A stretch of 64,000 nucleotides of DNA from Modicisalibacter radicis (GTDB taxonomy: Bacteria > Pseudomonadota > Gammaproteobacteria > Pseudomonadales > Halomonadaceae): NCBI RefSeq assembly GCF_900961225.1, contig NZ_CAAHFN010000065.1:124001-188000 (forward strand), given 5' to 3'. Positions 1 to 7,698 of the stretch are shown piece after piece. Under the pieces are notes generated by a model. It was not told where the DNA came from and ran no database searches. It saw only the letters and a list, made by a program, of their open reading frames with translations. How positions within the stretch are numbered: position 1 is the first letter of the stretch; every line of letters begins with the position of its first letter. A program made the position numbers and the translations under genes.

Positions 1-3000
1 GAAAGCGCCCTGCGCTTTTTCGCGCGCGTCCCGGTGCTGCCGTTCCCCGATTGGGAAACGCTGCCCTACGACAGCTTCTCGCCCCACCAGGACATCGTCT
101 CCGAGCGTCTGCGCACCCTGCGGCGCCTGCAGGAAGCCCGCCAGGGCATCGTCCTGGTGCCGGTCAATACCCTGATGCAACGGCTACCGCCCACCGACTA
201 CATCGCCGGGCGGGTCATCACCCTGTCGGTTGGCATGACGCTGGATCGCGAAGGCTTCCGCGAACGCCTGTCGCGGGCCGGCTATCGCGCCGTGGAGACC
301 GTCTACGAGCCGGGCGAATACGCCCTGCGCGGCGCGTTGATCGACCTCTTCCCGATGGGCAGCGAGACCCCGCTGCGCATCGACCTGTTCGACGACGAGA
401 TCGATACCCTGCGCCGCTTCGACCCCGATACCCAGCGCAGCGCCGACAAGGTCGAATCGGTCGAGCTGCTGCCGGCTCACGAGTATTCGCTGTCGCGCTC
501 GGCGATCGCCTGCTTCCGCGAGGGCTTCGAGACGCTGTTCGACGTCGACCCGCGCCAGTGCCCGCTCTACAACGACGCCATCAAGGGCATCCCCTCGCCG
601 GGGCTCGAGCAGTACCTGCCGCTGTTCTTCGAGGAGACCGCGACGCTCTTCGAGCATCTCGCCGAGGGTACCCGCGTCGCCCTGCTGCCCGGCGTCCACG
701 CCGCCGCCGAGCATCACTGGAACGCGATCCAGAGTCGCTACGAGAATCTCGGCGTCGACCCGACGCGCCCTCTGCTGCCGCCGGCCAGGGCCTTCATTCC
801 GGTGGCCGAGGTGTTCGCCGCGATCAAGGCCAAACCGCGTCTCGAGCTGGTCGACAACGACGACCATCCGCATGCCCGGCGACCACTGAGCCGGACGCCG
901 CCGCAGGTCGCCATCAACGCCCGCGCCCAGAACCCGCTGGCCGCCCTCGAGCATTATCTTGCCGCCCATCCCGAGCAACGCATGCTGTTCGTCGCCGAGT
1001 CCCGCGGGCGCCGCGAGGCCCTGGAGGAGACCCTTGCCGTCCTGCACCTGGAAATGCCCCATGTCGACGACTGGCAGACCTTCATCGACGGGGAGCAGCG
1101 ACTGGCGATCACCGAGGGGTTGCTCGGCGAGGGCCTGGTCCTCGACGAGCCGGATCTCGCCGTCATCACCGAGACCGAACTGTTCGGCGAAGTGGTCCGC
1201 CAGAGCCGGCGCCGGGAGAAGGCCACCGACGACAACGAACTGGCGGTGCGTCATCTGTCCGAATTGCGCCCCGGTTCGCCGGTGGTCCATCAGCTGCATG
1301 GCGTGGGTCGCTACCTGGGCCTGGAGACCATCGAGGCAGGCGGTCAGGCCGCCGAGTTCGTCACCCTGGAATATGCCGATGGCGCGCGCCTCTACGTGCC
1401 GGTGGACAGCCTGCAGCTGATTTCGCGCTATGCCGGGGCCAGCGACGAGCTGGCGCCGCTACACAAGCTCGGCTCGGACACCTGGGACAAGGCCAAGAGG
1501 AAGGCCGCCGAGCGCATTCGCGATACCGCCGCCGAGCTGCTCGACGTCTATGCCCGTCGCGAGGCGCGCCAAGGTTTCGCCAGCGACCAGCCCGGGGCGG
1601 AGTATCAGCGCTTCGCGGCGAGCTTCCCGTTCGAGGAAACCCCCGATCAGCGCGCCGCCATCCATGCCGTGATCGGTGACATGACGGCCAGCCAGCCGAT
1701 GGATCGGGTGGTCTGCGGCGATGTCGGCTTCGGCAAGACCGAGGTCGCCATGCGTGCGGCCTTCCTGGCCGTGCATTCCGGGCGTCAGGTGGTGGTGCTG
1801 GTGCCCACCACCCTGCTCGCCCAGCAGCATTACGACAATTTCCGCGACCGCTTCGCCGATACCGCGGTCCAGGTCGAACTGATCTCGCGCTTTACCGGCG
1901 GCAAGGGCCAGGCCGACACCCTCAAGCGCATCGAGGAGGGCCGTGCCGACATCGTCATCGGCACCCACAAGCTGCTCTCCAAGAACGTCAAGCTGCCCAA
2001 CATGGGCCTGCTGATCATCGACGAGGAACACCGTTTCGGCGTCTCGCAGAAGGAGCGGCTGAAGAACCTGCGTGCCGAGGTCGATATCCTGACACTGACC
2101 GCGACACCGATCCCGCGCACCCTGAACATGGCGATGAACGGCATCCGCGACCTGTCGATCATCGCCACCCCGCCGGCACGCCGACTGTCGGTGAAGACCT
2201 TCGTCCAGCAGCGCGACGAGGCGGTGGTCAAGGAAGCGTTGCTCCGCGAGATCCTGCGTGGCGGTCAGGTGTACTTCCTGCACAACGAGGTCAGGACCAT
2301 CGAGCAGACGGCGGAAAAGGTGCGCGATCTGATCCCCGAGGCGCGGGTCGGCGTGGCCCATGGCCAGCTGCCCGAGCGCAGCCTCGAGCGAATCATGTCC
2401 GACTTCTACCACCAGCGGTTCAACGTGCTGGTCTGCTCGACGATCATAGAGACCGGCATCGACGTCCCCAGCGCCAACACCATCATCATCGAGCGGGCGG
2501 ACAAGTTCGGCCTGGCCCAGCTTCATCAATTGCGCGGACGGGTCGGGCGTAGCCACCACCAGGCCTATGCCTATCTGCTGACACCACCGCCCAGGGCGAT
2601 GAGCAAGGACGCCATCAAGCGTCTGGAAGCGATCGGCCAGGCCGAGGATCTCGGCGCCGGCTTCACCCTGGCCAGCCATGACATGGAGATCCGCGGCGCC
2701 GGCGAACTGCTCGGCGACGAACAGAGCGGCCAGATGGAAACCATCGGCTACAGCCTCTATATGCAGATGCTCGACCGGGCGGTGAAAGCGATTCGCGCCG
2801 GCAAGACACCCAACATCGAGGCCCCGCTGGACGAAGGGGTCGAGGTCAGCCTCAACCTGCCAGCGCTGATTCCCGACGACTACCTGCACGACGTTCAGCA
2901 GCGCCTGATCATGTACAAGCGCATCAGCAACGCCGAGAACGAGGCCGACCTCAAGGAGTTGCAGGTGGAGATGATCGACCGCTTCGGCCTGCTGCCGGGC

Positions 3001-3285
3001 CCGGTCAAGACGCTGTTCCGCCAGACTCGGCTGCGCCAGCGCGCCGAGCGCCTGGGCATCGTGCGTCTCGAGGCCGGTGACGAACGCGGTCGCATCATTT
3101 TCGGCGCCAACCCCGCGATCGATCCCATGACACTGGTGCAACTGATCCAGCAGGATCCCCAGCACTACCGGCTCGACGGTGCCGACACCCTGCGCTTCAA
3201 CGCCGAAATGGCTGATGGCGAACAGCGTTTCGCCGCCCTCGAGGCCCTGCTGGAGACCCTCAATCGCAAGGCCGAAGCCGCCTGA
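1..3285 (+). CDS. mfd: Transcription-repair coupling factor Mfd (5' end outside window)
   Basis: Mfd binds RNA polymerase stalled at a DNA lesion, removes it with a RecG-like translocase and recruits UvrA. The frame is open from base 1. Compared with the 1148-residue E. coli protein, roughly the first 60-70 residues lie upstream of the window, so the GTG at 34 is not the real start. Visible are the UvrB-like N-terminal module (ETLPYDSFSPHQD), the RNA-polymerase-interaction region (HQLHGVGRYLG, near visible residue 430), Walker A GDVGFGKT (573-580), DEEH box (674-677), TATPIPRTLN, and the QLRGRVGRS motif. The C-terminal TRCF domain follows, ending in QHYRLDG as in E. coli. Identity is secure from collinear similarity along the whole visible length. 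Confidence 0.98.
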   Translation, partial: ESALRFFARVPVLPFPDWETLPYDSFSPHQDIVSERLRTLRRLQEARQGIVLVPVNTLMQRLPPTDYIAGRVITLSVGMTLDREGFRERLSRAGYRAVETVYEPGEYALRGALIDLFPMGSETPLRIDLFDDEIDTLRRFDPDTQRSADKVESVELLPAHEYSLSRSAIACFREGFETLFDVDPRQCPLYNDAIKGIPSPGLEQYLPLFFEETATLFEHLAEGTRVALLPGVHAAAEHHWNAIQSRYENLGVDPTRPLLPPARAFIPVAEVFAAIKAKPRLELVDNDDHPHARRPLSRTPPQVAINARAQNPLAALEHYLAAHPEQRMLFVAESRGRREALEETLAVLHLEMPHVDDWQTFIDGEQRLAITEGLLGEGLVLDEPDLAVITETELFGEVVRQSRRREKATDDNELAVRHLSELRPGSPVVHQLHGVGRYLGLETIEAGGQAAEFVTLEYADGARLYVPVDSLQLISRYAGASDELAPLHKLGSDTWDKAKRKAAERIRDTAAELLDVYARREARQGFASDQPGAEYQRFAASFPFEETPDQRAAIHAVIGDMTASQPMDRVVCGDVGFGKTEVAMRAAFLAVHSGRQVVVLVPTTLLAQQHYDNFRDRFADTAVQVELISRFTGGKGQADTLKRIEEGRADIVIGTHKLLSKNVKLPNMGLLIIDEEHRFGVSQKERLKNLRAEVDILTLTATPIPRTLNMAMNGIRDLSIIATPPARRLSVKTFVQQRDEAVVKEALLREILRGGQVYFLHNEVRTIEQTAEKVRDLIPEARVGVAHGQLPERSLERIMSDFYHQRFNVLVCSTIIETGIDVPSANTIIIERADKFGLAQLHQLRGRVGRSHHQAYAYLLTPPPRAMSKDAIKRLEAIGQAEDLGAGFTLASHDMEIRGAGELLGDEQSGQMETIGYSLYMQMLDRAVKAIRAGKTPNIEAPLDEGVEVSLNLPALIPDDYLHDVQQRLIMYKRISNAENEADLKELQVEMIDRFGLLPGPVKTLFRQTRLRQRAERLGIVRLEAGDERGRIIFGANPAIDPMTLVQLIQQDPQHYRLDGADTLRFNAEMADGEQRFAALEALLETLNRKAEAA

Positions 3286-3405
3286 TCGGGCGGTGGAAAT
3301 TATTGCCCCGGCGTAGCCGGGAACGCTTGCCTTGGCCAGGAATTTCGCCAGAATGCCAGAAATCTATCCGTGCCCCGACGGCACTCTCGAATAGGCTCAT
3401 TGTCC

Positions 3406-4500
3406 ATGCCGATTGTGAACCAGACCAGACGCCTGTTGCGTCTGACCACTCTGTTCTGCGTGGGGTTCTCCCCGTTGCTGCAGGCCGCAGGCCCCATTAC
3501 CACCAGCGATGGCCTGCCGGTCGGGCACTACCGCCTGCCCGAGAACGGCGACGTGATCGGCGAGGTACAGACCGCCACCTCCGAGCACGAGGAAACGCTG
3601 ATCGAGATCGGCCATCGTTATGGCGTGGGCTTCGAGGAGATGCGCCGCGCCAACCCCAAGCTCAACATGTGGCTACCCGGCGACGGTACCGAAGTGACCG
3701 TGCCGACCCGCTTCATCCTGCCACCCGGGCCGCGCGAAGGCGTGGTGGTCAACGTCGCCGAGATGCGACTTTACTATTACCCGCCGAACGAGGAAGGCGA
3801 AACGCGCCAGGTCGAGACCTACCCGATCAGCGTCGGCCGCATGGACTGGAAAACACCCCTGGGAACCACGCGCATCATCGACAAGATCGAGAACCCGCTG
3901 TGGTATCCGCCCCAGTCGATCATCAAGGAGCATGCCGAGCGCGGCGACAACCTGCCGAGCGTCGTCCCGGCCGGGCCCGACAACCCGCTCGGCAAGTACA
4001 AGATGCGCCTGGACATCCCGGGCTATCTGATTCACGGCACCAACAAGCCCCAGGGCGTGGGAATGCGCGTCACCCATGGCTGTATCCGCATGCTGCCCGA
4101 GGATATCGAGCAGCTTTTCCCGCGACTGCCGGTCGGCACCCAAGTGCGCCTGATCAACGAAACCCTCAAGCTGGGGTGGTCGGACGACATCCTGTATATC
4201 CAGGCCTATCCCGGCCTCGAAGAGCAGGCCAGCACGCCGATCAGCCGCGTTACCGATGCGTTGAGCGCCGTTTCCTCGGTCGTCGAGAAGCGCGAGTATC
4301 CGGTCGACTATGGACAATTGCGTGCAGAGGTCGAGTCGCCAAGCGGCATGCCGGTGGCCCTGCAGCTTCTCGATATGCAGCCCCGGTTCGACCGTTTCGC
4401 CGACGACCCTTCGCTGTACGGCAAGCTCTACCTGGTGGCCAACCCCTACTGGTGGGAAGAAACGCAAAAGGCCCTGCCGATATCGACAGGGCCTTCCTGA
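3406..4500 (+). CDS. L,D-transpeptidase (ErfK/YbiS/YcfS type), periplasmic
   Basis: This enzyme makes L,D cross-links in peptidoglycan or attaches an outer-membrane lipoprotein to it. The chosen ATG at 3406 gives 364 residues starting with a clear signal peptide (MPIVNQTRRLLRL, a hydrophobic core, then LLQAAG); an in-frame GTG 36 bases earlier would put 12 extra residues before it. A LysM-like peptidoglycan-binding stretch lies near residues 60-110. The YkuD catalytic domain follows, with IHGTNKPQGVGM and the signature THGCIRM, catalytic Cys226. Length and layout match E. coli ErfK, YbiS and YcfS, which link Lpp to murein. A convergent Lpp/OprI-like gene lies just downstream, so lipoprotein attachment is a reasonable inferred role, but the exact paralogue cannot be told from sequence. 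Confidence 0.93.
   Translation: MPIVNQTRRLLRLTTLFCVGFSPLLQAAGPITTSDGLPVGHYRLPENGDVIGEVQTATSEHEETLIEIGHRYGVGFEEMRRANPKLNMWLPGDGTEVTVPTRFILPPGPREGVVVNVAEMRLYYYPPNEEGETRQVETYPISVGRMDWKTPLGTTRIIDKIENPLWYPPQSIIKEHAERGDNLPSVVPAGPDNPLGKYKMRLDIPGYLIHGTNKPQGVGMRVTHGCIRMLPEDIEQLFPRLPVGTQVRLINETLKLGWSDDILYIQAYPGLEEQASTPISRVTDALSAVSSVVEKREYPVDYGQLRAEVESPSGMPVALQLLDMQPRFDRFADDPSLYGKLYLVANPYWWEETQKALPISTGPS
4469..4494 (-). terminator. Leftward terminator of the Lpp-like gene, inside the 3' end of the L,D-transpeptidase CDS
   Basis: An 8-bp stem (AGGCCCTG / CAGGGCCT) with a 10-base loop. On the minus strand it is followed by TTTTGCGTTT; on the plus strand no T-tract follows. It therefore fits rho-independent termination of the leftward lipoprotein gene while lying in the last codons of the rightward gene. 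A second strong stem at 4508-4532 (CCCGTGCCGCC and its complement) lies between the two genes but lacks a T-tract on either strand. Confidence 0.6.
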
Positions 4501-4543
4501 ACACTGACCCGTGCCGCCGCTGGCGGCACGGGGGAACCAGCGT

Positions 4544-4807
4544 TTACTTCTGCATGGACTGTTCGAACATGCGATCCATGGCCTGACGGTTTTCACGGGC
4601 CATCTGCAGAGCAGCCTGGGCGTCGCGCTGAGCGGAATTCGCGGTGCTCAGAGCTTCATTGGCCATGCTGCGTGCTTCCGCGACATCCGAATCCGTCTTG
4701 TCCATCCAGGACTGCTGCTCGCCACCCTGGGCGGCACAGCCTGCCATTACCAGCATGGACAGACCGAGCGCGGAGAGCTTGAGAGCACTGCTGAAACTTT
4801 TAACCAT
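4544..4807 (-). CDS. Lpp/OprI-like outer-membrane lipoprotein
   Basis: A small 87-residue lipoprotein expected to coat the inner face of the outer membrane and tether it to peptidoglycan. The start at 4807 is set by an AAGGAGA ribosome-binding site five bases upstream; the in-frame upstream extension does not resemble the family. The signal peptide ends in lipobox LVMAGC (lipidated Cys24). The mature part is an alanine-rich heptad coiled coil (EARSMANEALSTANSAQRDA) like Pseudomonas OprI, and the last residue is Lys, the residue Lpp uses for covalent linkage to diaminopimelate. It lies between two L,D-transpeptidase genes. Whether the terminal Lys is really linked to murein is inference. Confidence 0.9.
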   Translation of the reverse strand: MVKSFSSALKLSALGLSMLVMAGCAAQGGEQQSWMDKTDSDVAEARSMANEALSTANSAQRDAQAALQMARENRQAMDRMFEQSMQK

Positions 4808-4940
4808 AATGTTCTCCTTACCATCATTCCTTGGTTCTTGGTTAATTCCTGCTTGGCAGGCTTTCACGTTCGGCCCATGGCCGTCAATGAATCTCGTTTT
4901 CCATGATGCCGCCTACTATGCATCACTTCCACCCTAGAAA

Positions 4941-5507
4941 CTAGCGGATGATAACTCTCGTGCCAAGTTGTACCAGATCCGCCAAGCGTTCTATCTGGGC
5001 ATTGGTCACCGCGACACAACCTTCGGTCCAGTTGAACTGCTCATGAATCGACGGGTCGGCCTTGCCCAGGCCGTGTATCCCGATGTTGCTGCCCAGCACG
5101 GTATCCTGTGGCGGCGCACCGTGGCGACGATAATAAGCGAGGTAGCGATCGAACTCGACCTCACTGAACACGCCGCTTTGCAGCGCCTGACGCGCATTGT
5201 CCAGATTGGGGTAATCGAGCCCGAGAAAGATGTTGAAATGACTGTCACGATTGATCCAATTGATGCGGAACTCCCCCGCCGGGGTCTTCATATCGCCGCG
5301 CAAACGCGCCTGGGAGACGCCGCGTCGCCCAACCGATATGGGATGGAAACGCTCGATTTCGCGCTCGCCACGATAGACACGCAACGTCGAGGAGGCTTCA
5401 TCGACCAGCAACCAGACCGCACCCCGCTGGTTGGCCACGGCCTGACCCGTCGACGGCAGGATCAATAGTAGGCTCAAGATCAAACCGATCACGATTCGTC
5501 CTGTCAT
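4941..5507 (-). CDS. L,D-transpeptidase family protein (second copy)
   Basis: A 188-residue exported YkuD-fold protein. A signal peptide covers about residues 1-25 (MTGRIVIGLILSLLLILP). The catalytic domain has GSNIGIHGLGK and the active-site segment NWTEGCVAVTN with Cys164. It lacks the LysM part of the first copy, so it is the compact form. The start has a good GAGAGG site a few bases upstream. It is read on the same strand as the OprI-like lipoprotein, 133 bases upstream of it. The substrate is unknown: this family includes 3-3 cross-linking enzymes, lipoprotein-anchoring enzymes and the YafK amidase-like branch. The gene would have been the next one beyond the tRNA-Ser terminator before the prophage inserted. 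Confidence 0.9.
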   Translation of the reverse strand: MTGRIVIGLILSLLLILPSTGQAVANQRGAVWLLVDEASSTLRVYRGEREIERFHPISVGRRGVSQARLRGDMKTPAGEFRINWINRDSHFNIFLGLDYPNLDNARQALQSGVFSEVEFDRYLAYYRRHGAPPQDTVLGSNIGIHGLGKADPSIHEQFNWTEGCVAVTNAQIERLADLVQLGTRVIIR

Positions 5508-5770
5508 ATAACCTCTCTTGCGATAAGCCCCTGGTCGGCTGACCCGGTGACCGCCTGAAACCCGAACGGATCACTTTGTACAAGCCGGCCGGCGTCCAAA
5601 CGTGGCGCAGGGGTGACAGAAATAGTCTCGAAATTCGCCCATTTAACGCTACGTACCGTGGTGGCTGGCGCCCCTCGGCTCCCGGCCGTTTCCGAGCGGC
5701 GATGAGCACACCCTGCACGACCACCCGGCGCCACAGGCCCGAGGATGAGCATAACGCCGCACACGACAAA
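5508..5770. other. Intergenic DNA, no gene seen
   Basis: About 260 bases between the second L,D-transpeptidase and the terminator next to attL. Open frames here run across known features or overlap the upstream region of the transpeptidase, and none has a plausible ribosome-binding site or a recognisable product. It should contain the promoter of the leftward transpeptidase gene, but I cannot pick out convincing -35/-10 boxes. Confidence 0.5.
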
Positions 5771-5801
5771 GGGGCCAGATCGTAGACCTGGCCCCTTCTT
5801 T
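5771..5801. terminator. Original chromosomal terminator of tRNA-Ser, now beside attL
   Basis: GGGGCCAG and CTGGCCCC form an 8-bp stem around a 9-base loop, followed by TTCTTT on the plus strand; the minus strand has a short TTTG tract after the stem. In the uninterrupted chromosome this hairpin would lie directly behind the leftward tRNA-Ser gene. The right arm of the stem (CCCC) is the first part of the 42-bp att repeat. Confidence 0.65.
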
Positions 5802-5833
5802 ATCTCGTGGCGGAGGGGGAGGGATTCGAACCC
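5792..5833. repeat. attL: 42-bp direct repeat with 3' fragment of tRNA-Ser
   Basis: Identical to 44631-44672. Bases 5808-5833 are the CCA end, acceptor strand and T-arm 3' part of tRNA-Ser on the minus strand. The match stops abruptly at 5834, so this is a truncated tRNA remnant and not a functional gene. The repeat also contains the T-tract and last four stem bases of the tRNA terminator. Confidence 0.95.
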
Positions 5834-6563
5834 ATCATTACCGCCGATTGGCATTCTAAGGCATTGATCTATGGGGTGACAACAGCCAACGAGCGCTTTC
5901 ATCTGTTCCCAGCGCGTTCCCACTTCCATAGCTGAATATGCGTGCGACGCGTGCGTACACGCAGGATAGCGCCCCGACCTTCAGAATTGCTGGGGGGCTC
6001 GGAAAAAGGTAACAAAGGTAATGCGTCGCCAAAAATCGCCATATCTCATTGATTAGAATAGGTTTCAAACGAGTGTCCAAAAGGTAACGTTTAAGTAATG
6101 CAGAAGTAACGCGTTACCTTTTTGAAGAGTGATTTTTCTATTTCTCCACATCCTTTAAAAACAGCAACTTGCGAAAGCATTACTTTTTGCATTACTCCTT
6201 GTTACCTTTTAGGGGTAACGCTCGACTTCAACTAGATCAGCAACTTACGCGCCAATTTCAGCAGAATTACTTCCATTACTCCTTTCCCAGCCCCCCTGCC
6301 ATTCTCTGAGAACCCTTCCCATCTACCTGCCCTTCGTCTCCTACGTCGTCCGGTTGAGTTCGCATGAATCCGCATGGAAAAACCCAGCCTCCAGACCATC
6401 GCTCGGCCCTGTATCTGCGCGGCCTCCAGCCAGGCGCATGGGCGCCCAAAAACACACAGGTTTAGCGCGCAGGCGGGGCGGGGTGTCGACGGCGCGCCAG
6501 GGGGCGCGGCTGGCTGTCGCCAGGGGCTGGCCGGGCCCTGGGCCGTGCGCGCCGAGCGGGCAC
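5834..6563. other. Gene-free left end of prophage: short repeats and candidate cos
   Basis: No gene is supported here. Two GTTCCCA sites lie at 5905-5911 and 5916-5922 and match a similar group beside attR. From about 6008 to 6279 the DNA is AT-rich and carries about ten GTAAC/GTAAT units in both orientations, mostly 9-12 bases apart. From about 6290 it returns to high GC, with a GC-rich run GGCGGGGCGGGGTGTC at 6472-6487 that recalls the P2 cos core. In P2 the cos site lies just outside gene Q, which is where this run is. Confidence 0.6.
6008..6279. repeat. Array of GTAAY repeats (iteron-like or recombinase arm sites)
   Basis: Plus-strand GTAAC/T units start at 6009, 6018, 6084, 6095, 6106 and 6215. 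Complementary RTTAC units start at about 6113, 6179, 6191, 6201, 6266 and 6275. Units at 6084, 6095 and 6106 are exactly 11 bases apart; the pairs at 6179/6191 and 6191/6201 are 12 and 10 apart. Most are preceded by A-rich sequence (AAAGG or similar). Helical phasing suggests cooperative protein binding. What binds is unknown: integrase/excisionase or the replication protein are both possible. Confidence 0.55.
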
Positions 6564-6588
6564 AAAAAAGCCGCCCGAGTGGGCGGCT
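6564..6588 (-). terminator. Rho-independent terminator of the Q (portal) transcript
   Basis: On the minus strand, a GCCGCCC/GGGCGGC stem with an ACTC loop, extended by one A-T pair, is followed by a run of six T. It lies 21 bases after the portal stop codon. Confidence 0.85.
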
Positions 6589-6609
6589 GGCAGCTGCAGT
6601 GCAGAGGGT

Positions 6610-7698
6610 TCAGCGGATGGGGTCGGTAGGTGCTGGCTGGTCGGCCTCGAGTGAGTACGGCCGGAACCGGATCACTTTCTGGCCCAGGAGGTCGTTGATC
6701 TCGCTGAACACGGCCTGAACCGGCTCGAGCTCGTTGGTCACGAACACCTTGGCCGCTTTCTCGACGTCTCCGAAACCGCCGGTGTTGTTGGGGATGATGC
6801 CCATCAGCTGCGGCGGGATCCGGTGGCCGGCGAGCTGGTCGTCGCGGGTGATGTTCTTGATCGAGGCGAACTCGTCCTTGGCGGCGACTTCCGAGATCGG
6901 GATGATCTGGATGCCGTCCTTCTTGCCGTTGGGGCTGTAGAGGAACAGGTTGCGGAAGTTGCCGACGCCCTTCGACTCCTTCAACGCGGTGCGCATCGAG
7001 TCGATGTCTTCCTGGTTCTGGGCGGCATCGGAGACGTACATGATGAACCCAGCGTGAGAACCGTTGAGGTAGTACTTGCGGCGGAACAGCGTGGCGTTCT
7101 CGTTCAAGTAGATCGACTGCAGCGCGCCCAGGTAGTCGGGCACGCCGTAGACTTCCTGGTTGATGTCGGGCTCGAGCAGGTGGATCAGGCTGCCGGCCGG
7201 GAATTCGCTGCGATCCGACCAGGTGGGCACCCAGAAGTAGCGATCGAGATCGGCGCCGCGGCGCACGTACTTGGCCCGCGCGGGGCGCAAGGCGAGCAGC
7301 TTGCCGAGCCGGCCGAAGATCCGCTCCAGGTAGCAGTTGCCGAACACCAGGTAGTCGGTGGCCAGCGCGCTGAACGCCTGGCGGCTGAGCAACGGATGCG
7401 GGATGAACGAACGCACCAGGATGTTGCGCTTCACCTGGATCGCGCTGCCGTGATGCGCCGTGGCCCGGTAGGTCTGGGCGAGCGCCGGCAAGTCGAACGG
7501 CGGCTCGTACCATTCGTTGCCCAGCATCCAGCAGCCGGTATAGAAGAAATCGTAGCCATCGGTGACTGGCACTGGGTCGCCGAAGCTGAACGCCTCCGCC
7601 TTGGCCTTAGCGGGCGCCGGCGCGGCATTAGCCTCGTCCTCGACGTGATAGGCCGGCACGCGCACGCGGGGCTTGCCGGCTGGGGTTTCGGTCGTCAT
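6610..7698 (-). CDS. Q: Phage portal protein, P2 gpQ family
   Basis: The portal forms the dodecameric ring at one capsid vertex through which DNA is packaged and to which the tail joins. The 362-residue protein has the PBSX/P2 portal layout: GYDFFYTGCWMLGNEWYEPP near the N-terminus, LVFGNCYLERI, LLEPDINQEVYG, RKYYLNGSHAGFI, and the conserved IPPQLMGIIPNNTGGFGD near residue 300. P2 gpQ is of similar length. Its ATG overlaps the terminase stop codon (ATGA), so the two are translationally coupled. It is last in the leftward P-Q operon and is followed by a strong terminator. Confidence 0.97.
   Translation of the reverse strand: MTTETPAGKPRVRVPAYHVEDEANAAPAPAKAKAEAFSFGDPVPVTDGYDFFYTGCWMLGNEWYEPPFDLPALAQTYRATAHHGSAIQVKRNILVRSFIPHPLLSRQAFSALATDYLVFGNCYLERIFGRLGKLLALRPARAKYVRRGADLDRYFWVPTWSDRSEFPAGSLIHLLEPDINQEVYGVPDYLGALQSIYLNENATLFRRKYYLNGSHAGFIMYVSDAAQNQEDIDSMRTALKESKGVGNFRNLFLYSPNGKKDGIQIIPISEVAAKDEFASIKNITRDDQLAGHRIPPQLMGIIPNNTGGFGDVEKAAKVFVTNELEPVQAVFSEINDLLGQKVIRFRPYSLEADQPAPTDPIR

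Noticed and set aside
1459..3165. Leftward 568-codon open frame opposite mfd
   Set aside because: Shadow of mfd in GC-rich DNA. The predicted protein is low-complexity Leu/Gln/Ala/His-rich text without domains or a ribosome-binding site.
5808..5833. Second tRNA-Ser gene at attL
   Set aside because: Only 26 bases of the tRNA 3' end are present; the match stops at 5834 with no anticodon arm.
6008..6279. CRISPR array
   Set aside because: The repeats are 5-7 bases, in both orientations, and too close together; no cas gene is present.
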